NCBI GenBank assembly: GCA_016927115.1
Contig: JAFGNH010000005.1
Coordinates: 1-56,056 of the forward strand
Source: Anaerolineales bacterium
GTDB lineage: Bacteria > Chloroflexota > Anaerolineae > Anaerolineales > E44-bin32
DNA length: 56,056 bases
Direction of reading: 5' to 3'
The notes beneath the pieces were generated by a model. The model was given only the letters and a program-made list of their open reading frames with translations, was not told where the DNA came from and searched no databases. Positions 34,936-44,491 of this stretch are shown here, piece by piece; within the stretch, counting starts at the first letter, position 1, and each line of letters starts with the position of its first letter. The position numbers were made by a program, and so were the translations under genes.

Positions 34936-35109
34936 TTAAAGGTCCTTGAAGAAAGTTCCCGCTGCCAGTAGTACGAACCCGGCAACGACAAGCCAGAACG
35001 CGAATTCGCTCAACGCGGCGATTGTACCGAGGTATCCAAGCACTCCGAGCACGCCAAGGCCAATTGAGATCCACCACGTTATAACTTTTGGAGCAGAAAG
35101 GTTACTCAT
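34936..35109 (-). CDS. Small two-helix membrane protein
   Basis: This 57-residue protein (starting MSNLSAPKVITWW) has two hydrophobic helices: WISIGLGVLGVLGYLGTIAA and FWLVVAGFVLLAAG. It ends in charged residues. The start at 35109 has AGGAG seven nt upstream; the longer frame back to 35205 lacks a site. Function unknown. It is one of several tiny membrane proteins grouped on the minus strand here. Confidence 0.75.
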   Translation of the reverse strand: MSNLSAPKVITWWISIGLGVLGVLGYLGTIAALSEFAFWLVVAGFVLLAAGTFFKDL

Positions 35110-35239
35110 AGTAACTCCTTTATTGTTGATATATTTTTGAACGGGATCCGACATTCGGTCCGGGTACAGCAGAGTCGGAAGGTCTGCGGGCAAGGTTTTA
35201 TACACCTGCGTTTGCTGCCGGTCAGAAAACCCCGGCTAT

Positions 35240-35503
35240 TCAGGCCTGGCTTTCAGCCTCAGCCTCGAGTTGATCCAGCCGGGTGTAGTAATCGCGAATC
35301 TCTTTCAAGTGCGCCCATGCAATCTTCCCCGTGAGCATCAGGTTATCCTTTGTCACGTCAGTCTCCGGATCGCAGGTGCCGTGTTCGAGCTCTACCTCGA
35401 GGCCCCGCCGGAACTGTTCCAGATCGATCTGCACCCAGTCGAGTCCCAGCTGGTCGCCGATTGTACGTGCTTCTTCCGATGTGATCTTGCGTTCATCATT
35501 CAT
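35240..35503 (-). CDS. DUF5661-like protein
   Basis: The 87-residue protein has the features I recall for DUF5661: VELEHGTCDPETDVTKDN followed by GKIAWAHLKEIRDYYTRLD. It is soluble and acidic. GAGGT precedes ATG 35503. Function unknown; its relatives are typically short stand-alone proteins. It lies upstream of the ribonuclease gene's 3' end in the same orientation. Confidence 0.7.
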   Translation of the reverse strand: MNDERKITSEEARTIGDQLGLDWVQIDLEQFRRGLEVELEHGTCDPETDVTKDNLMLTGKIAWAHLKEIRDYYTRLDQLEAEAESQA

Positions 35504-35593
35504 CTTGACCTCATGTGTCCATCAAAATCCGCACACCTCTATGCATATTTCCAGGAATTCCCCTTTACCTCTTGGGAAACGACGTTAGGAACA

Positions 35594-37102
35594 TCAGCGC
35601 CGGCACTTTGCTGCAGCGACCTTCGTGAAATCGATATACCCGCGCTGTACGTCGATCGCTGTCAACTCTACACAGATGCGGTCGCCGACATCTGCTCCTT
35701 CAAACCCAAGAACAAGTTTGCCTTCAACCGGGACATCGAGCAGCCGGACCCAGGTTCCTTTCCCGGAAGCGCCGGTGACAATAGAATCAAACTTTTCCCC
35801 GATCCTTGATTGAAGCAGGAGGGCATTGGCGGATTTTTCAACCCGACGTTCAACCTTGGTGGCTGCGTCTTCAGCTTCAGTACAGTGGGCGGCCAGGGCA
35901 TCCAGCTCGTCCTTGCGGTAGGGCACAGGTTGGCCGTTGATGGCAGCTTTTAACAAGCGTTGGGTGAGCAGGTCAGGATAGCGGCGGTTGGGAGCCGTAG
36001 AGTGAGCATAGTCCTTGACCGCGAGTCCAAAGTGGCCCGGGTTTTGCCCGTCCGGGAGCTCGGCAATGTATTCGCCCGCACCCAGTAGTTTGATCACAGC
36101 CAGTGACAGGTCAGGGAAGCGCAGCGGGTCAGCAGCTTTTTGCTCGACGAGGAACTCTTCCAACGCCCTTGAATCGGGAGAATCCGGAATCCTGTAGTTA
36201 TGTTCTGCAGCGATAGCTACAATGCGCTCCCAGCGTCTGGGTGTGCGTACGACACGGCGGATCGAAGGGTATTTCCTGGCTGAGAGGAAACGGGCCGTCA
36301 CACCGTTTGCGGCTACCATGAAATTCTCAATGATCTCTTTGGCCCGGTCCTTTTCTTCCACCTGCAGTGTGCGCAGGCGGTTACCATCGAACAGTGGTTT
36401 GGACTCAATCGTTTCCAGGGTGAGCGCCCCATGCAGATGGCGCAGATTCTTCATGCTCTGGGCGATCTGATCCTGCAGGCGCAGGTTCTCGTCCAGCCTG
36501 GTTTCTGCCAGGATGGCCTGCGGCGGTTTCCCGCTCCCGTCCAGCCAGGCCGCCACGCTGTTATAGGCCAACTTGGCATGATTGATAACCAGCGCCTGGT
36601 GGATGTCGGAATCCTGAAGGCTTCCATCCGGGGCAATCACCATCTCAACAACAAAAGCCCGCCGTTCCTGGCCGGAATTGAGCGAGGTCAGACCTGTTGA
36701 GAGCTGCTCGGGCAGCATGGGAAAGATGCGGGCGGCAGTGTAGACTGAGGTGGTATTGTGACGGGCATGTTCGTCGATAGCCGTTCCCTTTGCTACCAAT
36801 GAGACAACGTCCGCCACGGCAATATAAAGCCTGACATTGCCGTCAGGCATATGCTCAACAGCGGTGAGTTGATCGATGTCAAGTGAATCGTCATTGTCAA
36901 TCGAGGCCCAGGGCAGGTCCAGCAGGTCTCGAACAGGGGCAGGGCCATCGGCTGGCCTGGTTTCGCCTTCCGCAAGAATCTTGAGCTGTTCTATCTCGGC
37001 CAGCGCCTCCGGGGAAAACTCGGGCAGCAGCCCGCGCTCAATCATCGCTTGATGGGCGATACGCTCCAGAATAACTCGGTCGTTCCTGCTATTTACATTC
37101 AT
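35594..37102 (-). CDS. RNB-domain exoribonuclease (RNase II/R-like)
   Basis: The 502-residue protein has an RNB catalytic domain. The Asp cluster ASIDNDDSLDID at residues 66-77 corresponds to the magnesium-binding motif of RNase II/R; IAVADVVSLVAKGTAIDEHA and APNRRYPDLLTQRLL follow. The C-terminal 60 residues are S1-like (GTWVRLLDVPVEGKLVLGF). The N-terminal cold-shock domains of full RNase R are absent, as in the shorter RNase-II-like enzymes of Deinococcus and cyanobacteria. It degrades single-stranded RNA 3' to 5'. Confidence 0.9.
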   Translation of the reverse strand: MNVNSRNDRVILERIAHQAMIERGLLPEFSPEALAEIEQLKILAEGETRPADGPAPVRDLLDLPWASIDNDDSLDIDQLTAVEHMPDGNVRLYIAVADVVSLVAKGTAIDEHARHNTTSVYTAARIFPMLPEQLSTGLTSLNSGQERRAFVVEMVIAPDGSLQDSDIHQALVINHAKLAYNSVAAWLDGSGKPPQAILAETRLDENLRLQDQIAQSMKNLRHLHGALTLETIESKPLFDGNRLRTLQVEEKDRAKEIIENFMVAANGVTARFLSARKYPSIRRVVRTPRRWERIVAIAAEHNYRIPDSPDSRALEEFLVEQKAADPLRFPDLSLAVIKLLGAGEYIAELPDGQNPGHFGLAVKDYAHSTAPNRRYPDLLTQRLLKAAINGQPVPYRKDELDALAAHCTEAEDAATKVERRVEKSANALLLQSRIGEKFDSIVTGASGKGTWVRLLDVPVEGKLVLGFEGADVGDRICVELTAIDVQRGYIDFTKVAAAKCRR

Positions 37103-37223
37103 TGCGATTCAGGCGGTGTAGATTGCCTGTTCGAATGGGCTTGAAAGGCCGTATTTTTCTGTTTTCCCATGAAGGGATCCTCATTTAGGATGGATATACT
37201 TCCCTTGTTGGAGTAGCGTCGAT

Positions 37224-37373
37224 CTATCGCTCCAGGATGATGAAAATGCCCGCGGCTATAGCGAGGATTGCCAGGATTACGCCGAGGCCGCCAATCCCGA
37301 GCAGCTGTACCAGACCCCAGGCGATAAGAAAGATGGACAACAAGAGCATTCCGATTTTCCGGGTGAATTTCAT
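37224..37373 (-). CDS. 49-residue membrane protein
   Basis: A short gene read directly from the sequence: ATG complement at 37371-37373, stop at 37224-37226. The product starts MKFTRKIGMLLL and ends IFIILER. It has two closely spaced hydrophobic helices flanked by positive charges. GAAGGGA lies nine nt before the start. Small proteins of this build are common next to stress genes in this kind of genome; no function is known to me. It is too short for most gene callers. Confidence 0.65.
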   Translation of the reverse strand: MKFTRKIGMLLLSIFLIAWGLVQLLGIGGLGVILAILAIAAGIFIILER

Positions 37374-37460
37374 GAATGTAATCCCTTCGAATGAAAAAAA
37401 GCATCGGTTGTCAGGCCAGGCGGACTATGCCTGCTGCTGCGCAAGCTGCGGATCAATTAC

Positions 37461-37814
37461 TCAAACATCTTTATCGGAAGGTTTTTTGGCGCCGAGGGCA
37501 AAGGATACGCGATCCATCTGCTCAACAAGCATATCCTTGCCGAGTTGTTTCAGCTGCCCGGCCTTCTCCCAAACGCTTTCCGTGATCTTTTGCACCTCGA
37601 AACGAACTTTCGCAAGTGTATTGTCCATGATTTCGCTGGTCCGTTCACGCATTTGGATGCCTGTCTGCTGAATCCGGGATCGCGTCTTCTTCCCTGATTG
37701 GGGTGCCAGGAGCAACATTGATACTGCGCCGGCCAGGCTGCCGATCATCAGGCTGAACACAAAATTCTTCGTGTTCCTTGCTTCGCAGGCATATTCCTTG
37801 ATTGGATCTTCCAT
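37461..37814 (-). CDS. YtxH-domain protein
   Basis: The 117-residue protein has an N-terminal transmembrane glycine-rich segment (FVFSLMIGSLAGAVSMLLLA) followed by APQSGKKTRSRI, the YtxH hallmark. A long amphipathic, probably coiled-coil helix ends it. YtxH proteins are general-stress proteins in Bacillus. ATG 37814 follows AGGAGATG; the longer frame starting at 37853 has no site. Confidence 0.85.
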   Translation of the reverse strand: MEDPIKEYACEARNTKNFVFSLMIGSLAGAVSMLLLAPQSGKKTRSRIQQTGIQMRERTSEIMDNTLAKVRFEVQKITESVWEKAGQLKQLGKDMLVEQMDRVSFALGAKKPSDKDV

Positions 37815-37900
37815 GCGACATCTCCTTAGTGGATGAACCCGATGAATGTTCATTCAGTTTATTTATGGGGGTGGGGTGGAAAGATGATATGTGGCCGAGT

Positions 37901-38077
37901 CTATCTGTCTCGTTTCCCGCCGCCGTAGTAGATGCCGGCCCTTATGCGATCGGATTCGTTCATGGTGAAAAATTCTGTCACCCGGACGACAATTCCCAGC
38001 AAGGCTCGAAGTATGGCGGATGCATTTGAACTTGTCTGATCCCCGTCTGATTTAGAATGATCAGTCGATATTTCCAT
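37901..38077 (-). CDS. 58-residue uncharacterised protein
   Basis: A short gene read directly: ATG complement at 38075-38077, stop at 37901-37903. The product begins MEISTDHSKSDGD, has an amphipathic central helix (AILRALLGIVVRVTEFF), and ends with NESDRIRAGIYYGGGKRDR. The AGAGGT ribosome-binding site is well placed. The conserved-looking tail suggests a real protein, though I do not know its family. It lies between the GlsB-like and YtxH genes. Confidence 0.6.
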   Translation of the reverse strand: MEISTDHSKSDGDQTSSNASAILRALLGIVVRVTEFFTMNESDRIRAGIYYGGGKRDR

Positions 38078-38438
38078 TTGCTACCTCTTATTTGGGAGTG
38101 TTCTGATTGATGGAGTCCGTTGTCCCGGTTCACGTTTGGTTGTCCGGCATTCAGATACACAGCTGTTCGTTTTACATTCTGCCAAAACCAGGCCCCTTCC
38201 GGAAATTGGAGGGGATCTCTCTCTGGACCGTGGTTTTCCTCGCTGGAGAAGGAAGCTCTGGTAATTTACGCTGTCGATCTTTACCGTAGTCAGCTCGATA
38301 TCTGGCGTTTTGACCTTCTACGCCAGGATCCCCTGTTGAGAGTTGGAATTGTTTTTACACTGGTTAGCCGGGGTACGCAGGGTGCACCCCGGCTTATATA
38401 CTGGAGTTGAAAATCTTGAGTAGAGAGGGCAGTGGCTA
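38078..38438. other. Gene-free gap with strong hairpin
   Basis: About 360 bp with no gene I can support. The 9-bp perfect hairpin AGCCGGGGT (38368-38376)/ACCCCGGCT (38388-38396) lies about 40 nt downstream of the GlsB-like gene on the minus strand. A T-run is lacking, so its terminator role is uncertain. Confidence 0.4.
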
Positions 38439-38690
38439 TTACCTGCGCCGGATGAAATGGACAATCGCCAGCAGGATAATGGCTCCCAGTAGTGTTACCA
38501 GCATGGTTGGAATGGTGAATCCATCGTTGATCGTCCCCACTTTGAAGATGGGGCTCAGGAAGTAGCCTGCCAGGAAGGCACCAACAACGGCCACAATAAT
38601 GTTGATCAACAGGTTCGAGCGGTCGTGCATCAATTGGGTTGCTACGTAGCCAATGATGGCCGCAACGATAATGTAGATAAGTAGATTCAT
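38439..38690 (-). CDS. GlsB/YeaQ/YmgE-family membrane protein
   Basis: The 83-residue protein with three membrane helices belongs to the transglycosylase-associated (GlsB/YeaQ/YmgE) family: LIYIIVAAIIGYVATQLM, NIIVAVVGAFLAGYFL and the LLGAIILLAIVHFIRRR end. It is stress-inducible in many bacteria. RBS AGAGGTG precedes ATG 38690. The molecular function is unknown. Confidence 0.88.
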   Translation of the reverse strand: MNLLIYIIVAAIIGYVATQLMHDRSNLLINIIVAVVGAFLAGYFLSPIFKVGTINDGFTIPTMLVTLLGAIILLAIVHFIRRR

Positions 38691-38777
38691 ATAACACCTC
38701 TTTTTTCGAATTTTTGCTTCGTCCTGCTTATTGATCCTGGTTTTCTTGTTCCGGTCTGGCGCGCCAGCGAAGGAACG

Positions 38778-39149
38778 TCACCCGCTCCGGACACCTGCAG
38801 CTACACTCCGCAAGCGGTCAGCCACACGGTCGGGCGACTCATATTTGCTGATAAAGGCATCGGCGCCGGCAGAGAGTGCGGCCTGCTGACGTGCATCGAG
38901 ATTGCTGATGAGGATAATGACCAGCGCAGCAGGGCAGGCCTGGCGCAGTTCTTCGAGCGCCGTTGTTGAAACGCCAGGGATTACTGCCCAATCCACCAAC
39001 AACATATCAGCATTGCTGACTGGTGCCTCAGCCAGGGTGGTCGGCCAATCATCCGCCTCCCCTGCAATTTCCATCTGCAGATCCTCCAGCAGGATATGCA
39101 GAGCGGAGCGTTCATCAGCGTTCGCATTCGCAACATAGACCCGTGTCAT
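38778..39149 (-). CDS. Stand-alone response-regulator receiver protein
   Basis: This 123-residue receiver domain (MTRVYVANANADERSAL...) has the phosphoacceptor Asp in LLVDWAVIP and the switch Lys in FISKYES. It has no output domain, so it may act by protein contact, like CheY or Spo0F. I chose ATG 39149 because the domain starts there; an upstream start at 39188 exists, and neither has a good ribosome-binding site. It lies downstream of the NarL-type pair and may be part of that system. Confidence 0.7.
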   Translation of the reverse strand: MTRVYVANANADERSALHILLEDLQMEIAGEADDWPTTLAEAPVSNADMLLVDWAVIPGVSTTALEELRQACPAALVIILISNLDARQQAALSAGADAFISKYESPDRVADRLRSVAAGVRSG

Positions 39150-39237
39150 AGTATTAGCATATAGCAACAGATGCCCGGGAACATCCATCGACCGGGCAGT
39201 TTTTGTCTCCGCTAGTTGGGGGAGGTGTAGTTTGGAT

Positions 39238-39885
39238 TCAGCTGACGAGGCCGTGGCGCAAGGCCAGGGTCACCGCTTCGGTACGGCTGGTTACGCCGAA
39301 CTTTGTCAGGATGTTGCTGACGTGGGATTTGATCGTGGATGGACTTACGCTTAATTGCCCGGCAATTTGCCGGTTATTCAAACCTTCAACCATCAAGATC
39401 AGCACTTCGCGCTCACGGGGCGTCAGGTTTTGGCCGGGCTTGGGCGGTTGGTTGGCAGCCTGGACGAGGGCCTGTCCAATCTCGGGAGAGAGCGAACCGC
39501 GCCCGGCATGCGCCGAGCGGATAGCCTGGGCAAGCTCCTCGGCTGAGACATCTTTAAGCAGGTAGCCAATCGCACCAGCATCAAGCGCGTTCTTTATCAG
39601 GTCGATCTCTTTGAAACTTGTCAGTGCAATGATCTGGACCTGCGGGTGCAGTTGGCGCAAGGCGCGGGTGGCGGTTGCCCCATCCATGTCCGGCATCATC
39701 ATGTCCATCAGGATAACATCGGGGTTGGCCTCGGCGCAGACTTCAAGTGCCTGCTGACCGCTTTCGGCCTCACCCGACAATTCCAGGTCGTCGAAGGCCA
39801 TCAAGAAGGTCGCCAGGCCGAGACGAACCATGGTATGGTCATCGACCAGCATGACCCGAATGGAATTGGCGGGTTCTTTTTTCAT
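39238..39885 (-). CDS. NarL/LuxR-type response regulator
   Basis: The 215-residue regulator has a receiver (phospho-Asp in VILMDMMMPDMDG) and a C-terminal LuxR helix-turn-helix (LTPREREVLILMVEGLNN and SPSTIKSHVSNILTKFGV). GGAGGAGG precedes ATG 39885. Its start overlaps the kinase stop (ATGA), so both are co-translated. It would regulate stress or redox genes in the group. Confidence 0.92.
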   Translation of the reverse strand: MKKEPANSIRVMLVDDHTMVRLGLATFLMAFDDLELSGEAESGQQALEVCAEANPDVILMDMMMPDMDGATATRALRQLHPQVQIIALTSFKEIDLIKNALDAGAIGYLLKDVSAEELAQAIRSAHAGRGSLSPEIGQALVQAANQPPKPGQNLTPREREVLILMVEGLNNRQIAGQLSVSPSTIKSHVSNILTKFGVTSRTEAVTLALRHGLVS

Positions 39886-41432
39886 ACCTCCTCCTGTCTG
39901 TCCCAGTGAAGAAGAATTTCCGTTCCCTGCCCCGGCTTGCTGTTGACCGTCAGCACAGCGCCCACTGCAGCAGCGCGCTCCCGCATCATGCTCAGCCCAT
40001 AGTGACCGGAGGGTGTCAGCTCGGGTGAGACGAACCCGCGGCCGTTATCGTCGAGTTGCAGTTCCAGGCCTTCGGGTGAAAGGCGTAAGTTGAGGCGCAC
40101 CTGGCTGGCCCGGGCATGTTTGGTAATGTTGCTCAGTCCTTCCTGGCAGATGCGGTAGACCGCAACCTGTACTTCAGCGGGCAAACTGCCTTCACCGTGC
40201 ACCGTCACCTCGATCGGGATGCTGGTGCGTCCGGTAAAGGCATTGCTCAGTTGGTGCAGCAGTTCGCCCAATTCGGTGTCTATCAGTGTGGATGGGCGTA
40301 ATTCGGCCAGCATCGAGCGCATCTCGGCCAATGCGCCGCGTGTCAGGCGGCGCAGGTCCTTCAACGAACGACGCGCCTGTACAGGGTTTTTTTCCCATAG
40401 GTTCGGCAGTACCTCGGCAATCAAACCGGCAGAAAACAATGATTGGTTGACCGCGTCGTGCAGATTGCGCGCCAGGCGCTGGCGTTCCTGCAGCGCGGCC
40501 AGTTCCTGGGCGTGTTCGTAAAGCTCGGCGTTGACCAACGCCACCACCGCCTGGTTGGCGATGGTCATCGCCAGGTCGGCTAGGTGTGGGGTGAAGTAAT
40601 TACACTCAATGTGAGCAACGCCGATGCCGCCGAACAGGCGCCCCTTGAAGATCAGCGGCACCCACATCCACGAATGCACACCTTCCAGCATGACTGCGGC
40701 GCCGTTCTCCAGGAGAGTGCGCAGGAATTCCGCCGCAGGCTCGTCATTCCACACATCGGCAATACGGATAGGGTGCTGTCCGTTAAACAGTGCCTGCAGC
40801 GATTCTTCCCCGTCCAGACGGATGCTGAATGGCATGGAATTCTGCAGTGGTTCTGACCCGCGTACCGCCAGTGCAACAAGGGTTGAATCTTCGATCGTGA
40901 AGAGGCTGGCGCAGGTATATTTTATGAGAACCCCCAGCTGATCGAGGATTAGCTCTGGATGCAAATCCAGTTCGGAGGCCAGAGTCTGCGAGATCACGAG
41001 CAAGGAGGCCTGTTCGCTTGCCTGCAGCTCTGCCTGGTGCTGCAGGCGGCTCTCAGCCTGCACCCGTTTGCTCACATCGCGCAGAAGCGCCAGCGAGCAA
41101 GTTCGCCCCTGGTGCGTGAAGGGTACCGCTCTCCATTCGACGCTGAAATGTGACCCATCTTGCCGCACATGCTCTGCCAGGGTGTCAAACCACTTGCCCT
41201 GTTTGATAAGTTCGGTATACCGATCGAAATCGGGTTGGCTGCTGGCATGGACGCACGCTAACAGTTGCAGGTTGAGAAAAGCTTGTGGAGTGTAACCGTG
41301 CATGGCTGCCGCAGTAGGATTAGCAGCCAATATGCCCCCGGTCTCAAGGTCAGTGACCAGAATACCATCATTGGCGGTTTCAAAGATGTCACGGTAAAGT
41401 TGCTCGGCTTGTAAAGCGGCAGAATTTTTCAT
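39882..41432 (-). CDS. PAS-GAF sensor histidine kinase, NarX/DegS type
   Basis: The protein has about 516 residues, starting MKNSAALQAEQLYRD. It has PAS (about 12-125), GAF (about 150-300), a HisKA_3 dimerisation domain with phospho-His near 324 (ERQRLARNLHDAVNQS) and HATPase (DDNGRGF). No membrane segment or obvious periplasmic sensor is seen, so it is cytoplasmic. The longer frame to 41573 adds 47 unrelated residues without similarity. Together with the overlapping LuxR-type regulator it forms a two-component pair. The signal is unknown; a redox-sensing GAF is possible. Confidence 0.88.
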   Translation of the reverse strand: MKNSAALQAEQLYRDIFETANDGILVTDLETGGILAANPTAAAMHGYTPQAFLNLQLLACVHASSQPDFDRYTELIKQGKWFDTLAEHVRQDGSHFSVEWRAVPFTHQGRTCSLALLRDVSKRVQAESRLQHQAELQASEQASLLVISQTLASELDLHPELILDQLGVLIKYTCASLFTIEDSTLVALAVRGSEPLQNSMPFSIRLDGEESLQALFNGQHPIRIADVWNDEPAAEFLRTLLENGAAVMLEGVHSWMWVPLIFKGRLFGGIGVAHIECNYFTPHLADLAMTIANQAVVALVNAELYEHAQELAALQERQRLARNLHDAVNQSLFSAGLIAEVLPNLWEKNPVQARRSLKDLRRLTRGALAEMRSMLAELRPSTLIDTELGELLHQLSNAFTGRTSIPIEVTVHGEGSLPAEVQVAVYRICQEGLSNITKHARASQVRLNLRLSPEGLELQLDDNGRGFVSPELTPSGHYGLSMMRERAAAVGAVLTVNSKPGQGTEILLHWDRQEEV

Positions 41433-41811
41433 TGTCTCACTCACAATTGTACAGCAAAACACCCGGTTCGTTTTTTTACCCGCAGCCCGCAGTAAATGTT
41501 TTCCGGGATCCTGTTTTTTATCTGCGCCAAGGCGGGAGCCTGCTGGCAATGAAGTTCCCCGCAGCTGGCTCACAGCATCATTGGCGATCCTTCAGGAGTT
41601 GAAGTGCTGCAAAGCCGGAGCGTGGCTCAAGCATTAATACACTGCAGGAAACCGGCAGCTGGCTGCGACACCGGAACTGGACGCTTCTTCATGCCCGGTT
41701 TTTATCGGGCAGGATCCCCGGCGCGAGAACAGTCTCGCGGTAAAAATGGGTTGGAAGCCCAGAAAGAGCAAGGTTATATGGGGAAGGTGTGTTTATCGTA
41801 TCAGCAGCCGG
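41433..41811. other. Gap with two small hairpins
   Basis: About 380 bp without a supported gene. CGCGAGA-ACAG-TCTCGCG (41722-41739) and TGCCCG/CGGGCA near 41692-41711 are adjacent hairpins following the DUF389 gene on the minus strand. Neither has a T-run. The plus-strand frame 41604-41966 overlaps the DUF389 end and looks spurious. Confidence 0.35.
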
Positions 41812-42905
41812 CTAAGGTTGTTTTGGGCTGGAAAAGTCAGCTCTTCCTGGAAAACGAGGATGAGTTTTACATAAGAGAGGGCCTGTCCCGGGGCAATCTG
41901 TATGAGAATCTATCTCGAACATTGTTGCCTGCAAACTGGGGATCCAATCCAGGGTTACCCGACTGAGGCAGTATGCCTGCTCAGAAAGCGCATGCGCAAT
42001 TCCCTCTGCAAGATCCTGATTTGGGTGACTGGCAGGTTTTGCACGGATAGTGGCAACAACCTCGGCGATCTCCTCTCCCAACAGGACCACGTTTGTCTCC
42101 ATGGTCAGAATATTTTCCGGATGTGAATTCATCGCCGTTGTCTGCACAATGTCCCGCACCTGCTTTTCTCGCTCCAGATAACGTTTGCGGACGCCTCGTA
42201 CTGCAAGCATGAGAGTGCTGCCAGCAAAATCCAGGCCGATCACATTAACCGCGAGCAGCAGGAAAGCGTTACTGCTGATCTCCGGACGGTCGAAGGCAAA
42301 ACCCATGCCGATAACACATGCCGGAGGGAGCAGCGAAATGGCAATTTCGACAACGATCATGGCATCAATGATCTGGCCCCAGGGTTTTGCAACGATACGG
42401 GGGTCGGCAGACAGGGCAAGCGATGCTGCTGCGCCGGCGCCGATTGCTGTAAGCACGGTGAGCACGAAGTCCTTCTCGTTTGGCATGGCGCGCATCAGGA
42501 TTTCCCGGGTGACCTCCACACCGGGCACGCTGTCTATGAACAAGGTAGTGATGATGTAGGCTGTTGCGGATCCGACTACAAGCAAGCCGAGGATCTGTTA
42601 AACAAGCCGCCCCGGAAAACCTTGCTGTTCCGGTACAACCCTCCGATGCACACTGCACGAGAGGGGGCAAGGAAAGGCGCAATACACATTGCACCGATGA
42701 TAATTGAAGCGTTGTCCAGTAAAAGGCCGGCAGTAGCGAGCAGGGCAGCTGCCAGGATAACCAGGAAATATCCGGAATTAAGCTGCGCTCCTTCTCCCGC
42801 CATCTGCTCAAGAAGTGTATAGTAATCAGACACACCCCACACGCCAAAACGACGTGCAGCCGCACGCCAGTGAGTATTCTTTAGGTATCGTCCTATCTCT
42901 TGCAT
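41812..42905 (-). pseudogene. DUF389 membrane protein interrupted by a frameshift
   Basis: Two minus-strand frames give one DUF389-type membrane protein. Residues from 42905 contain NSGYFLVILAAALLATAGLL and ASIIIGAMCIAPFLAP. The second frame, from about 42590 down to 41812, continues with ILGLLVVGSATAYIITTLFI and further helices. Joining needs a shift near 42585-42595, between FNR and ILGLL. Ribosome-binding site GGAGGG precedes ATG 42905. It may be a real pseudogene or a sequencing error, since everything else looks intact. DUF389 proteins are uncharacterised membrane proteins, sometimes found with stress genes. Confidence 0.75.
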
Positions 42906-43271
42906 GGAAACCCTCCGAGGGAATGCAGCTATCCGCTCAAACGCCTATCACGACCCACAATCTGCACAGGTGATACCAGACTTGTTCTTGCAGCCGTTGG
43001 ATGTTCGAAAGTGAAAACGGGTGGACTGGGCTTGGAAAAGTATTGACGTTCAGCCAGGCTCAAGCGAAACAACAGAACTGGACATCTTGAAATTGATAAC
43101 AAATTCCATCAAACAACCAGCTTTACCTGCCAGTTTCATAATTCAACGCTGTGTTCGTTTCCTGAATGCCGGGAAAAGCTAACCATGATCAGACTGCCGG
43201 GATACTGCCTTCAAGTTGTTTTTGGCCTCAAAAGAACAGTATTTGCCTGCCTCTGCAGCCAGCATGCTGTT
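42906..43271. other. Gene-free gap
   Basis: About 365 bp between the UspA-type gene and DUF389. I see no credible gene, promoter or strong hairpin in it. Confidence 0.3.
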
Positions 43272-44489
43272 CTATCCTCCAGATTTTCCCATTCCCATAC
43301 GATGGGAGACTTCCTGTACGGTTTCGGGTGTGATCTGTGAGATTCCGTTCTCGCGGGCGTGGGACTCAATGGCTCGACGGGCCATCTTGCGGATGAAAGG
43401 CGGAATTCGCTTCAAACGGGCTTCCGCTTCCGGCGTCCAGGGAAGTGCTGTCTCTTCTTCCTGCCGGGAGACACTGGGGACGTCCAATGGCTCCTTGGAC
43501 GGTGCAACAACCAGCAGGTTGGTGCTGCTCAGGCGAGCCAGGTTGAGGGTGTTCGAGTCAACCAGGGATTCGGCCTCTTGATGCAGCCCGCGCCGGCCTA
43601 CAACCACCAGTGCCGCTTCTTTAAAAGCCGCATAGTGGTGGATTTGTGGATACACTTTGCCGGCCAAAATCTCAGTATGCACCTCCATCCCCATTGAACG
43701 GGCCAGCAGCAAACCCCGTTCCAATTCCTCCTGGTACAACTTCTCCAATCCCCGGTCGATGATTTCATCGTGGAGCTTTTCCTGCGCGACGAAGTCGAAT
43801 CTCTCTTTGTCTTCTTCAGGCAGTGCATCAGCGATGGTGCGAAACACCCCCGAGTGAAAGAAGGGGTCATAGACCGCTACCGCCTCCACCCGGGCGTCGA
43901 AAATACGGGCGATGTCGACTCCACGCTGAAGCGCGCGGAAGCTTTCTGCACTACCGTCCACGCCAACCACGATGGGCCGATTCTTACAGTTCCACGACCG
44001 CCGCATGATCATAAGATCGCTTTCCCGGGTATAGAGCAGCATCCGTTCCGTCAGACTTCCCAGATCACCCTCCGGTACATGCCCGTGGCCCCATGCCCCC
44101 ATCATCAGCAGGTTTGTTTTCTGCTCTCGAACCGCCTTCAAGAGCTCCACATAGTTCCGGCCTTCAAGGGCCAGCCCGGACAGAGAGATACCCAGCTCCT
44201 CGGCCTGCCGGGCCAGGGGAGCCAGGTATGCATCGGAAATGAGCTGCATGCCGTCGGTAATGAGGCAGTCGTGCGTCTGGCGCAGGTAATCCAGGCGTTC
44301 TTCTTCCTGGTATTGCTCCGGCAGCCGAAGCTCCATCTCCTCGAAGCGCACCCGATGCATACGGGCGGCGTAGACGTGGCAGCCCACGAGCGAGGTTCGC
44401 TCATCTGACCCTGCCAGGGCCAGCGCTGGTTTTATCGCCAGATTGGAACACGGTGAACCGTCCAGGGCAACCATGATACGTTCGTACAT
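43272..44489 (-). CDS. Double UspA protein with PCP_red-like tail
   Basis: The 405-residue protein has two universal-stress domains, residues about 1-160 (IMVALDGSPCSNLAIKPALA) and about 165-310 (PIVVGVDGSAESFRALQRG, VVVGRRG). A C-terminal 55-residue segment (LPWTPEAEARLKRIPPFIRK, then AIESHARENGISQITPETV) looks like the PCP_red domain of light-independent protochlorophyllide reductase and related small proteins. This UspA plus PCP_red arrangement is unusual. GGGAG precedes ATG 44489. It ends a three-gene unit with the unknown gene and the cytochrome bd-like fragment upstream. Confidence 0.8.
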   Translation of the reverse strand: MYERIMVALDGSPCSNLAIKPALALAGSDERTSLVGCHVYAARMHRVRFEEMELRLPEQYQEEERLDYLRQTHDCLITDGMQLISDAYLAPLARQAEELGISLSGLALEGRNYVELLKAVREQKTNLLMMGAWGHGHVPEGDLGSLTERMLLYTRESDLMIMRRSWNCKNRPIVVGVDGSAESFRALQRGVDIARIFDARVEAVAVYDPFFHSGVFRTIADALPEEDKERFDFVAQEKLHDEIIDRGLEKLYQEELERGLLLARSMGMEVHTEILAGKVYPQIHHYAAFKEAALVVVGRRGLHQEAESLVDSNTLNLARLSSTNLLVVAPSKEPLDVPSVSRQEEETALPWTPEAEARLKRIPPFIRKMARRAIESHARENGISQITPETVQEVSHRMGMGKSGG

Positions 44490-44491
44490 GT

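Noticed and set aside
37099..37404. 101-residue minus-strand frame upstream of the ribonuclease
   Set aside because: It overlaps the better-supported 49-residue membrane protein in another frame and has no recognisable content.
43770..44408. Long plus-strand frame antisense to UspA
   Set aside because: It mirrors codon structure of the real gene on the other strand and has no motif.
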